Below are positions 1-6,889 of a stretch of 10,429 nucleotides of DNA, piece by piece. The notes below the pieces were generated by a model, which did not search any database, was not told the origin of the DNA, and saw nothing but the letters and a program-made list of their open reading frames with translations. The DNA is taken from positions 1 to 10,429 of the forward strand of contig JAUWWH010000010.1 in the NCBI GenBank assembly GCA_030617005.1. Reading direction: 5' to 3'. A program made the position numbers and the translations under genes. The DNA is from Candidatus Bathyarchaeota archaeon (lineage in GTDB: Archaea > Thermoproteota > Bathyarchaeia > RBG-16-48-13 > GCA-020355125). Position 1 is the first letter of the stretch; the number at the start of each line of letters is the position of its first letter.

Positions 1-1368
1 ACCCCCATTACTTCAAAGGGGGAAATGGAGAGCGCAAGAATTATCATTGAAGAAGGGTTGAGCGCGGAGATCTATGCTTTAAGTAGAGTTGTAAAAGAAG
101 ATGTGGATGCGATAATAAATAGTAACATAGACCATATTCATCTCTTTATAGCTACGTCAGATCTGCATCTTAAACATAAGTTAAGAATGACAAGGGAAAA
201 TGTAATTCAGAAGTCTCTTGAAATAATTGATTACGCAAAGAACCATGGTTTAATTGTAGAATTCTCAGCAGAAGATGCTACACGGACTGATCTAAATTTT
301 TTAAAGGAATTCTACAAGACAATCTCTGAAGCAGGAATAATACGGATTAATGTACCAGATACTGTGGGAGTGATAACACCCCGCAAAATGTGTAAACTCA
401 TTACGGAAATTAAATCAGTAGTTAGTGTACCTATTAGTGTTCACTGTCACAATGACTTCGGTATGGCCGTTGCTAACTCCATCGCTGGTATCGAGGCGGG
501 AGCTGAACAAGTTCATGTAACGATTAATGGATTAGGTGAAAGAGCTGGAAACGCCTCTCTTGAAGAAGTTGTACTTGCTTTAAATCTGTTATATAATAAA
601 AAGACTAACATAAAAACGGAGAGTCTTTACCGAACATCCCAACTTGTCTCAAAACTTACGAAGGTACCCATCCCACTAAATAAGGCCATAGTCGGTGATA
701 ACGCTTTTGCACATGAAGTTGGAATACACACCCACGGTGTTGTCATACAACCCCTAACCTATGAACCCTTCCCTCCAGAACTTGTAGGTCAGATGAGAAA
801 AATTATTCCTGGAAAGTATTCTGGAAAGCATGGAATCAAAGCTGAGTTAGAGAGCTTAGGGCTATATCCAACAGATAAACAACTTGGAGAGATAGTTCGT
901 AAAATTAGAGCACTTGGAGATAAAGGCAAGATTGTTACTGATGCAGAGTTAATGAAGATAGCGAAAGACATTACAGGCCAAAACATTGATGATAAGAAAC
1001 TAATTGAACTTAGAGAATTTTCCGTTATGACAGGGACAAATATGACATCTACAGCATCTGTCAGAATCATTCTCAATGGGAAGGAATTCTCCTCGGCGGA
1101 GACGGGGGTCGGTCCAGTCGATGCTGCTATCAGAGCTATTCAGAAGATTACAAGTAATCTGGTAAATGTACAGTTGAAGGAATATCGTTTAGAAGCTTTA
1201 ACCGGTGGTTCTAACGCTGTCGCCGAGGTCATTGTAAAAGTTGAGGATAACTTAGGGAACACAGTTTCAGCTAGATCTGCCAATGAAGATATTGTAAAAG
1301 CTAGTGTCAACGCAATGATTATTGGTATAAATAGAATTCTCTTCAAGAAGAAAGAAGGAAAACTGTAA
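1..1368 (+). CDS. leuA: 2-isopropylmalate synthase (5' partial)
   Basis: Condenses acetyl-CoA with 2-oxoisovalerate in the first committed step of leucine synthesis; cytoplasmic. The frame is open from base 1 (reading TPITSKGE before the first ATG at 25), and that segment is conserved family sequence, so the true start lies left of the window, roughly 50 codons away. 455 residues are visible. The TIM-barrel metal site appears as VHCHND (His codons at 442 and 448) and the Asn of NGLGERAGN (codon 550); the later GIHTHG (721-738) carries the catalytic-region His. The C-terminal third (from about 1015) is the LeuA allosteric dimer domain, with TGxxxxxTASVRI and GVGPVDAAI, so leucine feedback control is likely. 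IATSDLH, NGLGERAGN and GIHTHG fit LeuA better than citramalate synthase (which tends to have PTSP, NGIGERAGN and GIHVDG as I recall), but substrate choice cannot be proved by motif. Homocitrate synthase is less likely given the full regulatory domain. Confidence 0.85.
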   Translation, partial: TPITSKGEMESARIIIEEGLSAEIYALSRVVKEDVDAIINSNIDHIHLFIATSDLHLKHKLRMTRENVIQKSLEIIDYAKNHGLIVEFSAEDATRTDLNFLKEFYKTISEAGIIRINVPDTVGVITPRKMCKLITEIKSVVSVPISVHCHNDFGMAVANSIAGIEAGAEQVHVTINGLGERAGNASLEEVVLALNLLYNKKTNIKTESLYRTSQLVSKLTKVPIPLNKAIVGDNAFAHEVGIHTHGVVIQPLTYEPFPPELVGQMRKIIPGKYSGKHGIKAELESLGLYPTDKQLGEIVRKIRALGDKGKIVTDAELMKIAKDITGQNIDDKKLIELREFSVMTGTNMTSTASVRIILNGKEFSSAETGVGPVDAAIRAIQKITSNLVNVQLKEYRLEALTGGSNAVAEVIVKVEDNLGNTVSARSANEDIVKASVNAMIIGINRILFKKKEGKL

Positions 1369-1482
1369 AAAAAACAATTAAGGCTTGTTGGAAGAAGTTT
1401 TTTACGTTTCAAGTATCTTAAGATGTTTATAGGGGTACTTATACCACGTTTAGTAATTTACTTATCTTAAATCTGTTTAAAC

Positions 1483-1563
1483 ATGAAGGAGAGGTGGATA
1501 TTAAAACCTAGAATTAAGAGACGTCTTTTAAGAGTGCATCCGAATATTAAAGAGATTGAGTAA
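1483..1563 (+). CDS. doubtful 26-codon small ORF
   Basis: An ATG-started ORF of 26 codons ending in TAA encodes a basic peptide (Lys/Arg-rich, containing KPRIKRRLLRVHPNIKEIE). I do not recognise it. No Shine-Dalgarno sequence precedes the ATG. Oddly, a strong SD-like purine run, AAGGAGAGGTGG, lies inside it at 1486-1497 with no ATG, GTG or TTG at normal spacing downstream. It may be a chance ORF, a real microprotein, or the remnant of a decayed gene. An ORF of this length in AT-rich DNA is not by itself significant. Confidence 0.15.
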   Translation: MKERWILKPRIKRRLLRVHPNIKEIE

Positions 1564-1599
1564 CTAAATCGATAAAAGGCTGTCTAGTAATTATCCGTT

Positions 1600-1623
1600 T
1601 TAATAAAAGAAGCTTTTTATTAA
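1600..1623. repeat. AT-rich inverted repeat, 9-bp arms
   Basis: Arms TTAATAAAA (1600-1608) and TTTTATTAA (1615-1623) are exact reverse complements around a 6-base loop. The stem has no G or C, so it would be a weak hairpin. It could be a protein-binding palindrome upstream of the HTH-NrdD gene or part of a termination region after leuA. The sequence alone does not decide between these. Confidence 0.3.
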
Positions 1624-1673
1624 TAAATTTCTATAAGATTGAAGTCTGATATCACTTTCTAATTTTTTATTGA

Positions 1674-1690
1674 AATATATATTTATAAAT
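1674..1690 (+). promoter_or_regulatory. TATA-like box upstream of the HTH-NrdD gene
   Basis: The stretch AATATATATTTATAAAT resembles an archaeal TATA box. If used, transcription would start near 1712 and leave a leader of about 65 bases before the ATG at 1777. The surroundings are so AT-rich that other positions (for example TTTTTTAAA at 1720-1728) are possible. Confidence 0.3.
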
Positions 1691-1776
1691 TCTTAATTGT
1701 ATTAATTTATGTTACTCTAATTTTTTAAACAAAAAAACATTATTGTGTTATTTTTTTCAAATTGTGGTCATGTGGT

Positions 1777-4014
1777 ATGTCTCAAAACAGTAGAGTAAGT
1801 ATAAAAGTATTTGATGCTGTTGCAGCACCTCTTCGCCTCCAAATTCTAAGAGTGGTATATACACGTGGGGTCTTAGGCTATAGTGAGATTATGAAACAAC
1901 TGAGACTTAATCCAAGTAGGGATGCTGGTAAGTTTGCTTATCATTTAAGAAAACTTGTTCAAGCCAAATTAATAAATACAGATGAGAAGACAAAAAAATA
2001 TAGACTTTCTTCTCTCGGCAATATGATTATTGGTTTCTCTCAAGGTGTAGAGGAACAAGTTTTGAGAGGGGGAAGAAAGCTTTTTGTTCGCACTTCCCGA
2101 TTAGCGATGGAAGAATTTGATAAGAAACGAATCGTTAAAGCTTTAAAAAAAGAAGCGAATGTGCCGTTAAACATTGCTAAAAAAGTTGCTGAAGAGACAG
2201 AGGAGCGACTTTTCAAGCTGGATACCCTCTATCTTACAGCACCATTGATCAGGGAGTTCGTTAATGCCATTTTAATTGAGAAGGGGTTTCAGGAGTATAG
2301 ACATAAACTTACGAGGGTGGGATTACCTGTTTATGATATAACTCAACTTATCGAGAAAGCTGAAAGATCTGGTATGGATGTGGAAGGGATAAACAGTCTT
2401 ATGGGTGGGAATGTTATGAATGAATATGTCCTTCTCAATGTACTCCCAAGGAAGGTAGCGGACGCTCACCTATCAGGATTTTTACATGTGAAAGATGCTG
2501 ATATGTGGGTGCTTAAACCGGATGAGTTCGTACATGATCTACGTGAATTCCTATGGAAAGGATTTAGATCTATCAACAGAATGGATATGACGATTTCTTT
2601 CGGTCCCCCAAAATCATTTGAAGCTGCTCTTACTGTTATCGCGTTGGTTATAAATACTACAAGGAGAGAGCTTAGTGGAGAGCAGGTTATTAACCATTTC
2701 AATCTCTTCCTTGCACCGTTTATAAAGAATATGTCACAAGAAGATGTTAAAAAAGCTCTACAACATTTCCTTTTTAATCTAAGCCAAATATCATCCGAAG
2801 TTTCTTTAGGGATAGATTTTAGAGTTCCAGAAGCTTTGGAGAGAACAAAGGTGCAAAAGACGTATAGTAAAAAAGGAGGATATTATGGAGATTATTTCGA
2901 TGAAAACTTAAAAATAATATCTACACTTATCGACTTGATTTTTGAAGATGTAGATCATAAACCAATAATCAATCCACATCTCATTTTCAACATAACACAA
3001 AGAGATCTAAAAGATTCAGAAGTTGAAAAGTTACTGCTGGAAGCACATAAACTGGCTACTAAACGTGGTACACCCTATTTTGTTAATCTTTGTCCTAGTT
3101 GGCAGAAAGACGCGGTCTATTCTGCTACTGGAAAACGACTTTCATCGGATTGGACTACTGATTGGGAACTTGACACGATAAGAACGGGGAATTTAGGCAG
3201 CGTTATTATAAACCTTCCAAGACTTGCTTATGAAGCTAAAGGGAGAAGGACCTTATTCTTTAACAGACTTGACGATTATCTGACCATGGTTATAGATGCC
3301 TTAAAGATAAAGTATCAAGAGATTGAGAAACGAATGAAAGGTGTACTTTTACCAATATTAACGCATAAAGTAGCAGGAGACTCATATTTTAGGATACAGA
3401 ATGCGCCTTTATTAGTAGAATTTGTAGGGTTAAATGAAGCAACTACAACAATGATAGGAGAACAACTGCATAAGGATAGAAGAGCGATTGATTTTGCTTT
3501 AAGACTTGTAGATCATATGGTATCACAAGTCAAGGAACTTTCAGAGGAATCAGGATTCCGAATAGCCATATCACAAAGCACGGATAATGAAGCAGCGCAA
3601 CGCCTCGCGAAATTAGATATAGAGAAATACGGGTGGAACAGAGTTTTTGTTCAAGGAACGAAAGAATCACCATACTATACCGCTCTCACAACAGTACCTT
3701 TAGAAGCGGAGATTTCTTTGAAAGATCGAATGAATATTGAGAGTTCCTTTCATCCCCTTTTAACGGGTGGACACCTTACTTTGATTGAATTGGAGGAACA
3801 AAAGAATGAACCAGAAGCCTTATTAAACTTGACAAAGGAAATATGCCAATCTTATCACATTGGAGCTTATGCGTTTACGAAAAGTTACAGTTATTGTCGA
3901 ACCTGTCGAAAAATTTTCAGTGGATATTTTAAGAAATGTCCTCAATGTAAATCCATGAGGGGATACATTCATTATAGTAGACGCTTATCGAAGTATAAAC
4001 CTATAGATTTATGA
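1777..4014 (+). CDS. HTH / ATP-cone / inactive NrdD-like protein, probable nucleotide-responsive regulator
   Basis: A 745-residue protein homologous to anaerobic ribonucleotide reductase but apparently unable to catalyse. Residues about 8-85 form an ArsR-like winged helix-turn-helix (PLRLQILRVV, then YSEIMKQL and KFAYHLRKL helices, with wing KTKKYRLSSLG). Residues about 100-185 are an ATP-cone (KLFVRTS, APLIREFVN, TRVGLPVYD). The rest follows the NrdD barrel (HFNLFLAPF, GTPYF, INLPRLAYEA, VGLNEA, SSFHPLLTGG). Compared with the NrdD downstream, the first active-site Cys position is Glu250 and the CC of the CCRF thiyl-radical motif is Gly452-Lys453. The C-terminal zinc ribbon is kept (Cys707, 710, 721, 724), but the protein stops 21 residues later, before the glycyl-radical loop. 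No frameshift is seen. Likely role, by inference: DNA-binding sensor of ATP/dATP controlling ribonucleotide reductase or related genes. The ATG at 1777 is preferred over an in-frame TTG at 1762; neither has a clear ribosome site. Domain architecture is sure, function is not. Confidence 0.85.
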   Translation: MSQNSRVSIKVFDAVAAPLRLQILRVVYTRGVLGYSEIMKQLRLNPSRDAGKFAYHLRKLVQAKLINTDEKTKKYRLSSLGNMIIGFSQGVEEQVLRGGRKLFVRTSRLAMEEFDKKRIVKALKKEANVPLNIAKKVAEETEERLFKLDTLYLTAPLIREFVNAILIEKGFQEYRHKLTRVGLPVYDITQLIEKAERSGMDVEGINSLMGGNVMNEYVLLNVLPRKVADAHLSGFLHVKDADMWVLKPDEFVHDLREFLWKGFRSINRMDMTISFGPPKSFEAALTVIALVINTTRRELSGEQVINHFNLFLAPFIKNMSQEDVKKALQHFLFNLSQISSEVSLGIDFRVPEALERTKVQKTYSKKGGYYGDYFDENLKIISTLIDLIFEDVDHKPIINPHLIFNITQRDLKDSEVEKLLLEAHKLATKRGTPYFVNLCPSWQKDAVYSATGKRLSSDWTTDWELDTIRTGNLGSVIINLPRLAYEAKGRRTLFFNRLDDYLTMVIDALKIKYQEIEKRMKGVLLPILTHKVAGDSYFRIQNAPLLVEFVGLNEATTTMIGEQLHKDRRAIDFALRLVDHMVSQVKELSEESGFRIAISQSTDNEAAQRLAKLDIEKYGWNRVFVQGTKESPYYTALTTVPLEAEISLKDRMNIESSFHPLLTGGHLTLIELEEQKNEPEALLNLTKEICQSYHIGAYAFTKSYSYCRTCRKIFSGYFKKCPQCKSMRGYIHYSRRLSKYKPIDL

Positions 4015-4195
4015 CCTGAAACTAAACATGTTAATTTTTATAAAAGGATGCGTCATGTTCTAACGTGAGATATATTGAAGGGTAAATCCTTTAATATTAC
4101 TCATTTTGGGAGCGGGTACTTGAATTTATATATTATGCACTATTTTTAGTCTAAATACAGAGGTTTAAGCTTCAGATTTTTATTAGAAAAATGTA

Positions 4196-4208
4196 ACTTT
4201 CTTAAAGT
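4196..4208. repeat. small inverted repeat ACTTT-ctt-AAAGT
   Basis: Arms ACTTT and AAAGT are exact reverse complements around a 3-base spacer. The right half continues as CTTAAAGTAATTTT (4201-4214), which closely resembles CTTAAGTAATTTT upstream of the SAM synthetase gene (6868-6880). It could be part of a shared regulatory element or simply AT-rich promoter sequence. Confidence 0.25.
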
Positions 4209-4218
4209 AATTTTGAGG

Positions 4219-4250
4219 TTATAACGTTATAAAACAAATAACGTATAAAA
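4219..4250. promoter_or_regulatory. candidate operator: 14-bp palindrome plus direct repeat
   Basis: TTATAACGTTATAA at 4219-4232 is a perfect palindrome. ATAACGTTATAAAA (4221-4234) is then repeated with one base missing as ATAACGTATAAAA (4238-4250), a centre-to-centre offset of about 17 bases, near two helical turns. It lies just upstream of the TTTATATA box at 4265-4272. A symmetric site suits a dimeric winged-helix protein, and the adjacent HTH-NrdD gene product is an obvious candidate binder. ATAAAA itself is TATA-like, so these may instead be core promoter elements. Confidence 0.4.
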
Positions 4251-4264
4251 AAGAGATATACTTC

Positions 4265-4272
4265 TTTATATA
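4265..4272 (+). promoter_or_regulatory. archaeal TATA box candidate for nrdD
   Basis: TTTATATA matches the classic archaeal box A sequence. Transcription would start near 4295 and give a leader of about 175 bases before the preferred nrdD start at 4472. The identical sequence at 4125-4132 is a second possibility. Confidence 0.35.
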
Positions 4273-4293
4273 GGAGCTTTAGCTTACGAGTTT

Positions 4294-4320
4294 TTCTTAT
4301 AAAATTTTGGTTCATAAGAA
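4294..4320. repeat. inverted repeat TTCTTAT / ATAAGAA
   Basis: Exact 7-bp arms at 4294-4300 and 4314-4320 with a 13-base spacer, in the presumed nrdD leader or promoter. It could be a hairpin or a protein-binding site; no further evidence. Confidence 0.25.
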
Positions 4321-4381
4321 CGAAAAATTTAGATATAATTGTTTAAAATAATTAATATGTAATACGGTAGTCCTCATCATA

Positions 4382-4420
4382 GCGAAGATATAAAGAAAGG
4401 GTACTCGTCTAAACCTTCGC
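4382..4420 (+). repeat. possible leader hairpin GCGAAG / CTTCGC before nrdD
   Basis: Exact 6-bp arms at 4382-4387 and 4415-4420 enclose a 27-base loop containing AAAGGG. These are among the few GC-containing complementary arms in the gap, and they end exactly in front of the ATG at 4421. If the mRNA begins upstream, this could affect access to the start region. A 6-bp stem with a long loop is modest evidence. Confidence 0.25.
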
Positions 4421-4459
4421 ATGTTTTACTTCAAAAGTAATACATTTATGATCTTAGCT

Positions 4460-4466
4460 GGAAGTG
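4460..4466 (+). promoter_or_regulatory. ribosome binding site deciding the nrdD start
   Basis: GGAAGTG lies 5 bases before the ATG at 4472. The earlier in-frame ATGs at 4421 and 4448 have no purine-rich site at normal distance (the AAAGGG at 4396-4401 is about 20 bases before 4421). This favours 4472 as the start, which also places the ATP-cone near the N-terminus. Confidence 0.45.
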
Positions 4467-4471
4467 TCGAT

Positions 4472-6676
4472 ATGCATAACAATAGCAACAAAATCTTAGT
4501 CAGAACATCAAAAAGAATAATGGTTCCCTTCAACCGTGAAAAAATCGTCAAGAGTCTCATAAAGGAGACTGGGATTGACAAGGAAGTTGCTAATGAGGTT
4601 GCATTCAAAGTAGAAGTGGAGATTCGTCATATGGATTTGGAATTTTTAAGTGCACCTCTAATAAGAGAAATTGTTAATGTAAAACTTCTTGAGAGACAAT
4701 TGGAGGAGGCTAGAAAACGTTACACTCGTGTTGGACTTCCAGTTGCTGATGTAGAAAGGATTATTTTTGGGAACCATAAATACTCTAAGGAGAATGCAAA
4801 CCTTCAGCAGAATCCAGAGACAGTTCATAAACTCATTGCAGACAATGTCATAAGAGAGTATAGTTTGCTTAGAATCATACCTACTAAACTTGGGGACCTG
4901 CATATGAAGGGGGCAATCCACATTCATGACTTGGACTATTTTCCTACCAGACCCTTCTGCCTATCTCATGACGCCAGATTCTTCTTTAAAAATGGGTTTA
5001 TAGCAGATGGTACCGGGACACATACAGCTGTTGCAGGACCTGCTAAGAGAGCTGAAGTTGCATTATTACATGCATTGAAGGTACTTCAGGCAAGTCAGGT
5101 AAACTGTGGTGGTGGTCAGGGGCTCCACAATTTCAATCTCTTTATAGCCCCCTATTTAAGAGGGATGGATTATGATGGGGTTAAACAAATAGCACAGACA
5201 ATGTTCTTTGAGTTAGGGGAGATGTATGTCGCTAGAGGAGGTCAAACCGTTTTCTCAAGTGTCTCTATCGAGCCAGGTATACCGAAAACGTATGCTGATA
5301 TTCCAGCCATTGGACCGGAGGGTAAGATTGTTGGTGTTTATAGTGATTATGAGGAAGAAAATAGACGCTTTTTCGACGCGATTATGGATGTGGCTATGAA
5401 GGGGGATTATATAGGAAAACCTTTCAACTTTCCAAAGTTAGAGATTCGTATAAAACCAGAGTGGATTGATAAGTATGAAGAAGAATACATGCTCTCAGCG
5501 AAGTTAGCAGCGAAGTTTGGTACTCCTTATTTTTTTAATGCAGGTGCACCCTATATGCCGGGGGAGATGGTTTGTACGCAATGTTGCCGTTTTTACATGC
5601 AACATCAGAGTTGGAATGATGAAGAGGATCTTTTGAGAGGTACATTACGTGGTGGAGTCATTCAGAACACAACTGTGAACCTACCACAATGCGCTTATGA
5701 GGCGAATGGAGATGATGATAGGCTCTTCGAGGAAATCCGCCAACGGATGGACGCTGCAAGAGATGTTTCGTTCATCAAGATTAACGAGATGAAGAAGCGT
5801 TTAATCGAAGGATCATTACCTTTCCTTTCTCAGCCTGTTGATGATAAACTCCATAAGGTAAAGTGGTATGATTATGATTATAATGGAGGCGGACTTCGGG
5901 TAAAAACGAAATATAGCCGTACGCTTCCTGGAACTCCATATTTGGAAGTTGAAAAACAAGGGATTACAATTGGTATGGTTGGTCTTAATGAGACCTTAAA
6001 AGTTCATGTTGGTGATGAGATTCATGAAAACCTCTATGCATGGAGATTTGGTCTCAAGATTATAGGGTATATGAGAGACATTGTTGATGACTACGCGAAG
6101 GAGACAGGGGCTTCCTTTGGTTTAGTTCAATCACCAGCTGAATCATGCGCTACTCGACTAGCACAAATAGATCTAAATAGATATGGATCTCGAGCAGTAG
6201 TTCAGGGCGATCCTAGTAAAATGGAGAATGATCTGCTCTCTGTATACTATACAAATTCATCTCATGTAAATGTAGCGGCGGGTATTCCCCTAGGTAAACG
6301 GATGACAGTAGAATCCAGTTTTCATCCATTATTCAGTGGTGGAACGATAATGCATATTTTTCTTGGTGAAGCTTACCCAGATGCGGAAGCTTTATGGAAA
6401 TTAACGAAGTATATAACAACAAAGACACTTACGGGTTACTTCGCTTACACTAAGGACATGACCATCTGTAGAGGTTGTAAGAGAACTCACTTTGGCCTTC
6501 TCGACAGATGTCCAAATTGTGGTGCAGAGAATGAATTATTAGAGCATTGGAGTCGCGTGACCGGTTATTATCAGGAAATCAGTGGTTGGAATGCGGGAAA
6601 GAAAAAGGAACTTGTTAACAGACATAGGTATAACGTGATTGAGAAAATTAAGGAAGAAATAAAGGTTAATGTTTAA
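4472..6676 (+). CDS. nrdD: anaerobic (class III) ribonucleoside-triphosphate reductase
   Basis: Reduces NTPs to dNTPs using a glycyl radical; cytoplasmic and oxygen-sensitive. With the start at 4472 it is 734 residues. Residues about 6-95 are an ATP-cone (KILVRTS, APLIREIVN, TRVGLPVAD) for ATP/dATP activity control. The catalytic barrel carries the first active-site Cys in RPFCLSHD (Cys163), the HNFNLFIAPYL strand, RGGQTVFSS, and the thiyl-radical Cys in CTQCCRF (probably Cys372, just before Arg373). A four-Cys zinc ribbon (Cys666, 669, 680, 683) precedes the glycyl-radical loop RVTGYYQ...WNAGKKKE, in which Gly709 (codon 6596-6598) is the radical site. All expected elements are present. It needs the radical-SAM activase NrdG, not encoded in this window. 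It lies downstream of its inactive HTH-fused paralogue. In-frame ATGs at 4421 and 4448 would add 17 or 8 residues. Confidence 0.93.
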   Translation: MHNNSNKILVRTSKRIMVPFNREKIVKSLIKETGIDKEVANEVAFKVEVEIRHMDLEFLSAPLIREIVNVKLLERQLEEARKRYTRVGLPVADVERIIFGNHKYSKENANLQQNPETVHKLIADNVIREYSLLRIIPTKLGDLHMKGAIHIHDLDYFPTRPFCLSHDARFFFKNGFIADGTGTHTAVAGPAKRAEVALLHALKVLQASQVNCGGGQGLHNFNLFIAPYLRGMDYDGVKQIAQTMFFELGEMYVARGGQTVFSSVSIEPGIPKTYADIPAIGPEGKIVGVYSDYEEENRRFFDAIMDVAMKGDYIGKPFNFPKLEIRIKPEWIDKYEEEYMLSAKLAAKFGTPYFFNAGAPYMPGEMVCTQCCRFYMQHQSWNDEEDLLRGTLRGGVIQNTTVNLPQCAYEANGDDDRLFEEIRQRMDAARDVSFIKINEMKKRLIEGSLPFLSQPVDDKLHKVKWYDYDYNGGGLRVKTKYSRTLPGTPYLEVEKQGITIGMVGLNETLKVHVGDEIHENLYAWRFGLKIIGYMRDIVDDYAKETGASFGLVQSPAESCATRLAQIDLNRYGSRAVVQGDPSKMENDLLSVYYTNSSHVNVAAGIPLGKRMTVESSFHPLFSGGTIMHIFLGEAYPDAEALWKLTKYITTKTLTGYFAYTKDMTICRGCKRTHFGLLDRCPNCGAENELLEHWSRVTGYYQEISGWNAGKKKELVNRHRYNVIEKIKEEIKVNV

Positions 6677-6782
6677 GAAAAAAATGGACGCTATATGATG
6701 GTTAAATCTACAGCGCATAATGTAGGTTTGATAAGTATTGGATATTCCGGGTGGAAGAATTAATTTAGACGCTATTTACTCG

Positions 6783-6798
6783 TTTTGTTTATTTTTCT
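6783..6798 (+). terminator. T-rich tract after nrdD
   Basis: TTTTGTTTATTTTTCT lies about 110 bases downstream of the nrdD stop. Archaeal transcription commonly ends at T-rich tracts without a hairpin. A transcript end here is plausible, but the whole gap is AT-rich. Confidence 0.25.
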
Positions 6799-6859
6799 GG
6801 TAACAAGAATGAAGGTTATTTCATCAAAGCTTAGGATGACAATTGATTTGATTTTTAAT

Positions 6860-6880
6860 AAAATTACCTTAAGTAATTTT
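6860..6880. promoter_or_regulatory. 8-bp inverted repeat upstream of SAM synthetase gene
   Basis: Arms AAAATTAC (6860-6867) and GTAATTTT (6873-6880) are exact reverse complements around CTTAA. The site ends 9 bases before the TATA-like palindrome at 6890, a position suited to a transcription factor. Its right half resembles a sequence upstream of nrdD (4201-4214). Confidence 0.35.
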
Positions 6881-6889
6881 TATGTTGTA

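Larger units (their letters stand above)
1369..1776. other. intergenic region between leuA and the HTH-NrdD gene
   Basis: About 400 bases without a convincing gene. It holds a T6 run at 1398-1403, about 30 bases after the leuA stop, which could end leuA transcription in archaeal fashion. It also contains a 26-codon ORF (1483-1563), an inverted repeat (1600-1623) and a very AT-rich stretch from about 1625 to 1760 that probably contains the promoter of the next gene. I see no tRNA, rRNA or CRISPR-like repeats here. Confidence 0.6.
4015..4471. other. nrdD upstream region with several palindromes and TATA-like boxes
   Basis: About 450 bases with no gene I can support. Two exact copies of TTTATATA occur (4125-4132 and 4265-4272), both good archaeal TATA-box candidates. 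The stretch also holds a 13-base inverted repeat (4196-4208), a 14-base perfect palindrome with a nearby direct repeat (4219-4250), a 7-bp inverted repeat (4294-4320) and a GC-containing hairpin (4382-4420). A 7-bp arm pair AAAGGAT (4043-4049) and ATCCTTT (4086-4092) with a long loop follows the preceding stop codon. This is unusually rich for a simple promoter and suggests regulated transcription of nrdD. Confidence 0.5.

Noticed and set aside
789..1076. Minus-strand ORFs inside leuA, both nrdD-type genes, mat and pyrG
   Set aside because: They overlap strongly conserved coding sequence on the + strand and their translations resemble no protein family; they are shadows of real genes.
25..1368. 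A complete 447-residue gene starting at the ATG at 25
   Set aside because: The frame is open to base 1 and the preceding residues TPITSKGE are conserved LeuA-family sequence, and the TIM barrel would lack its first strand and metal-binding Asp. The gene is cut by the window edge.
1762..1776. TTG at 1762 as the start of the HTH-NrdD gene
   Set aside because: It adds only five residues (MWSCG) with no ribosome site, and an ATG lies in frame at 1777 close to the start of the HTH domain.
1777..4014. The HTH-NrdD gene as an active ribonucleotide reductase or as a pseudogene
   Set aside because: Active enzyme is rejected because both catalytic Cys positions and the glycyl-radical loop are missing. 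Pseudogene is rejected because the frame is intact over 745 codons, the zinc Cys residues and ATP-cone are kept, and a new domain is fused in frame.
6695..6763. A 22-codon ORF after nrdD (MMVKSTAHNVGL...)
   Set aside because: Very short, no ribosome site, no recognisable similarity; expected by chance in such a gap.
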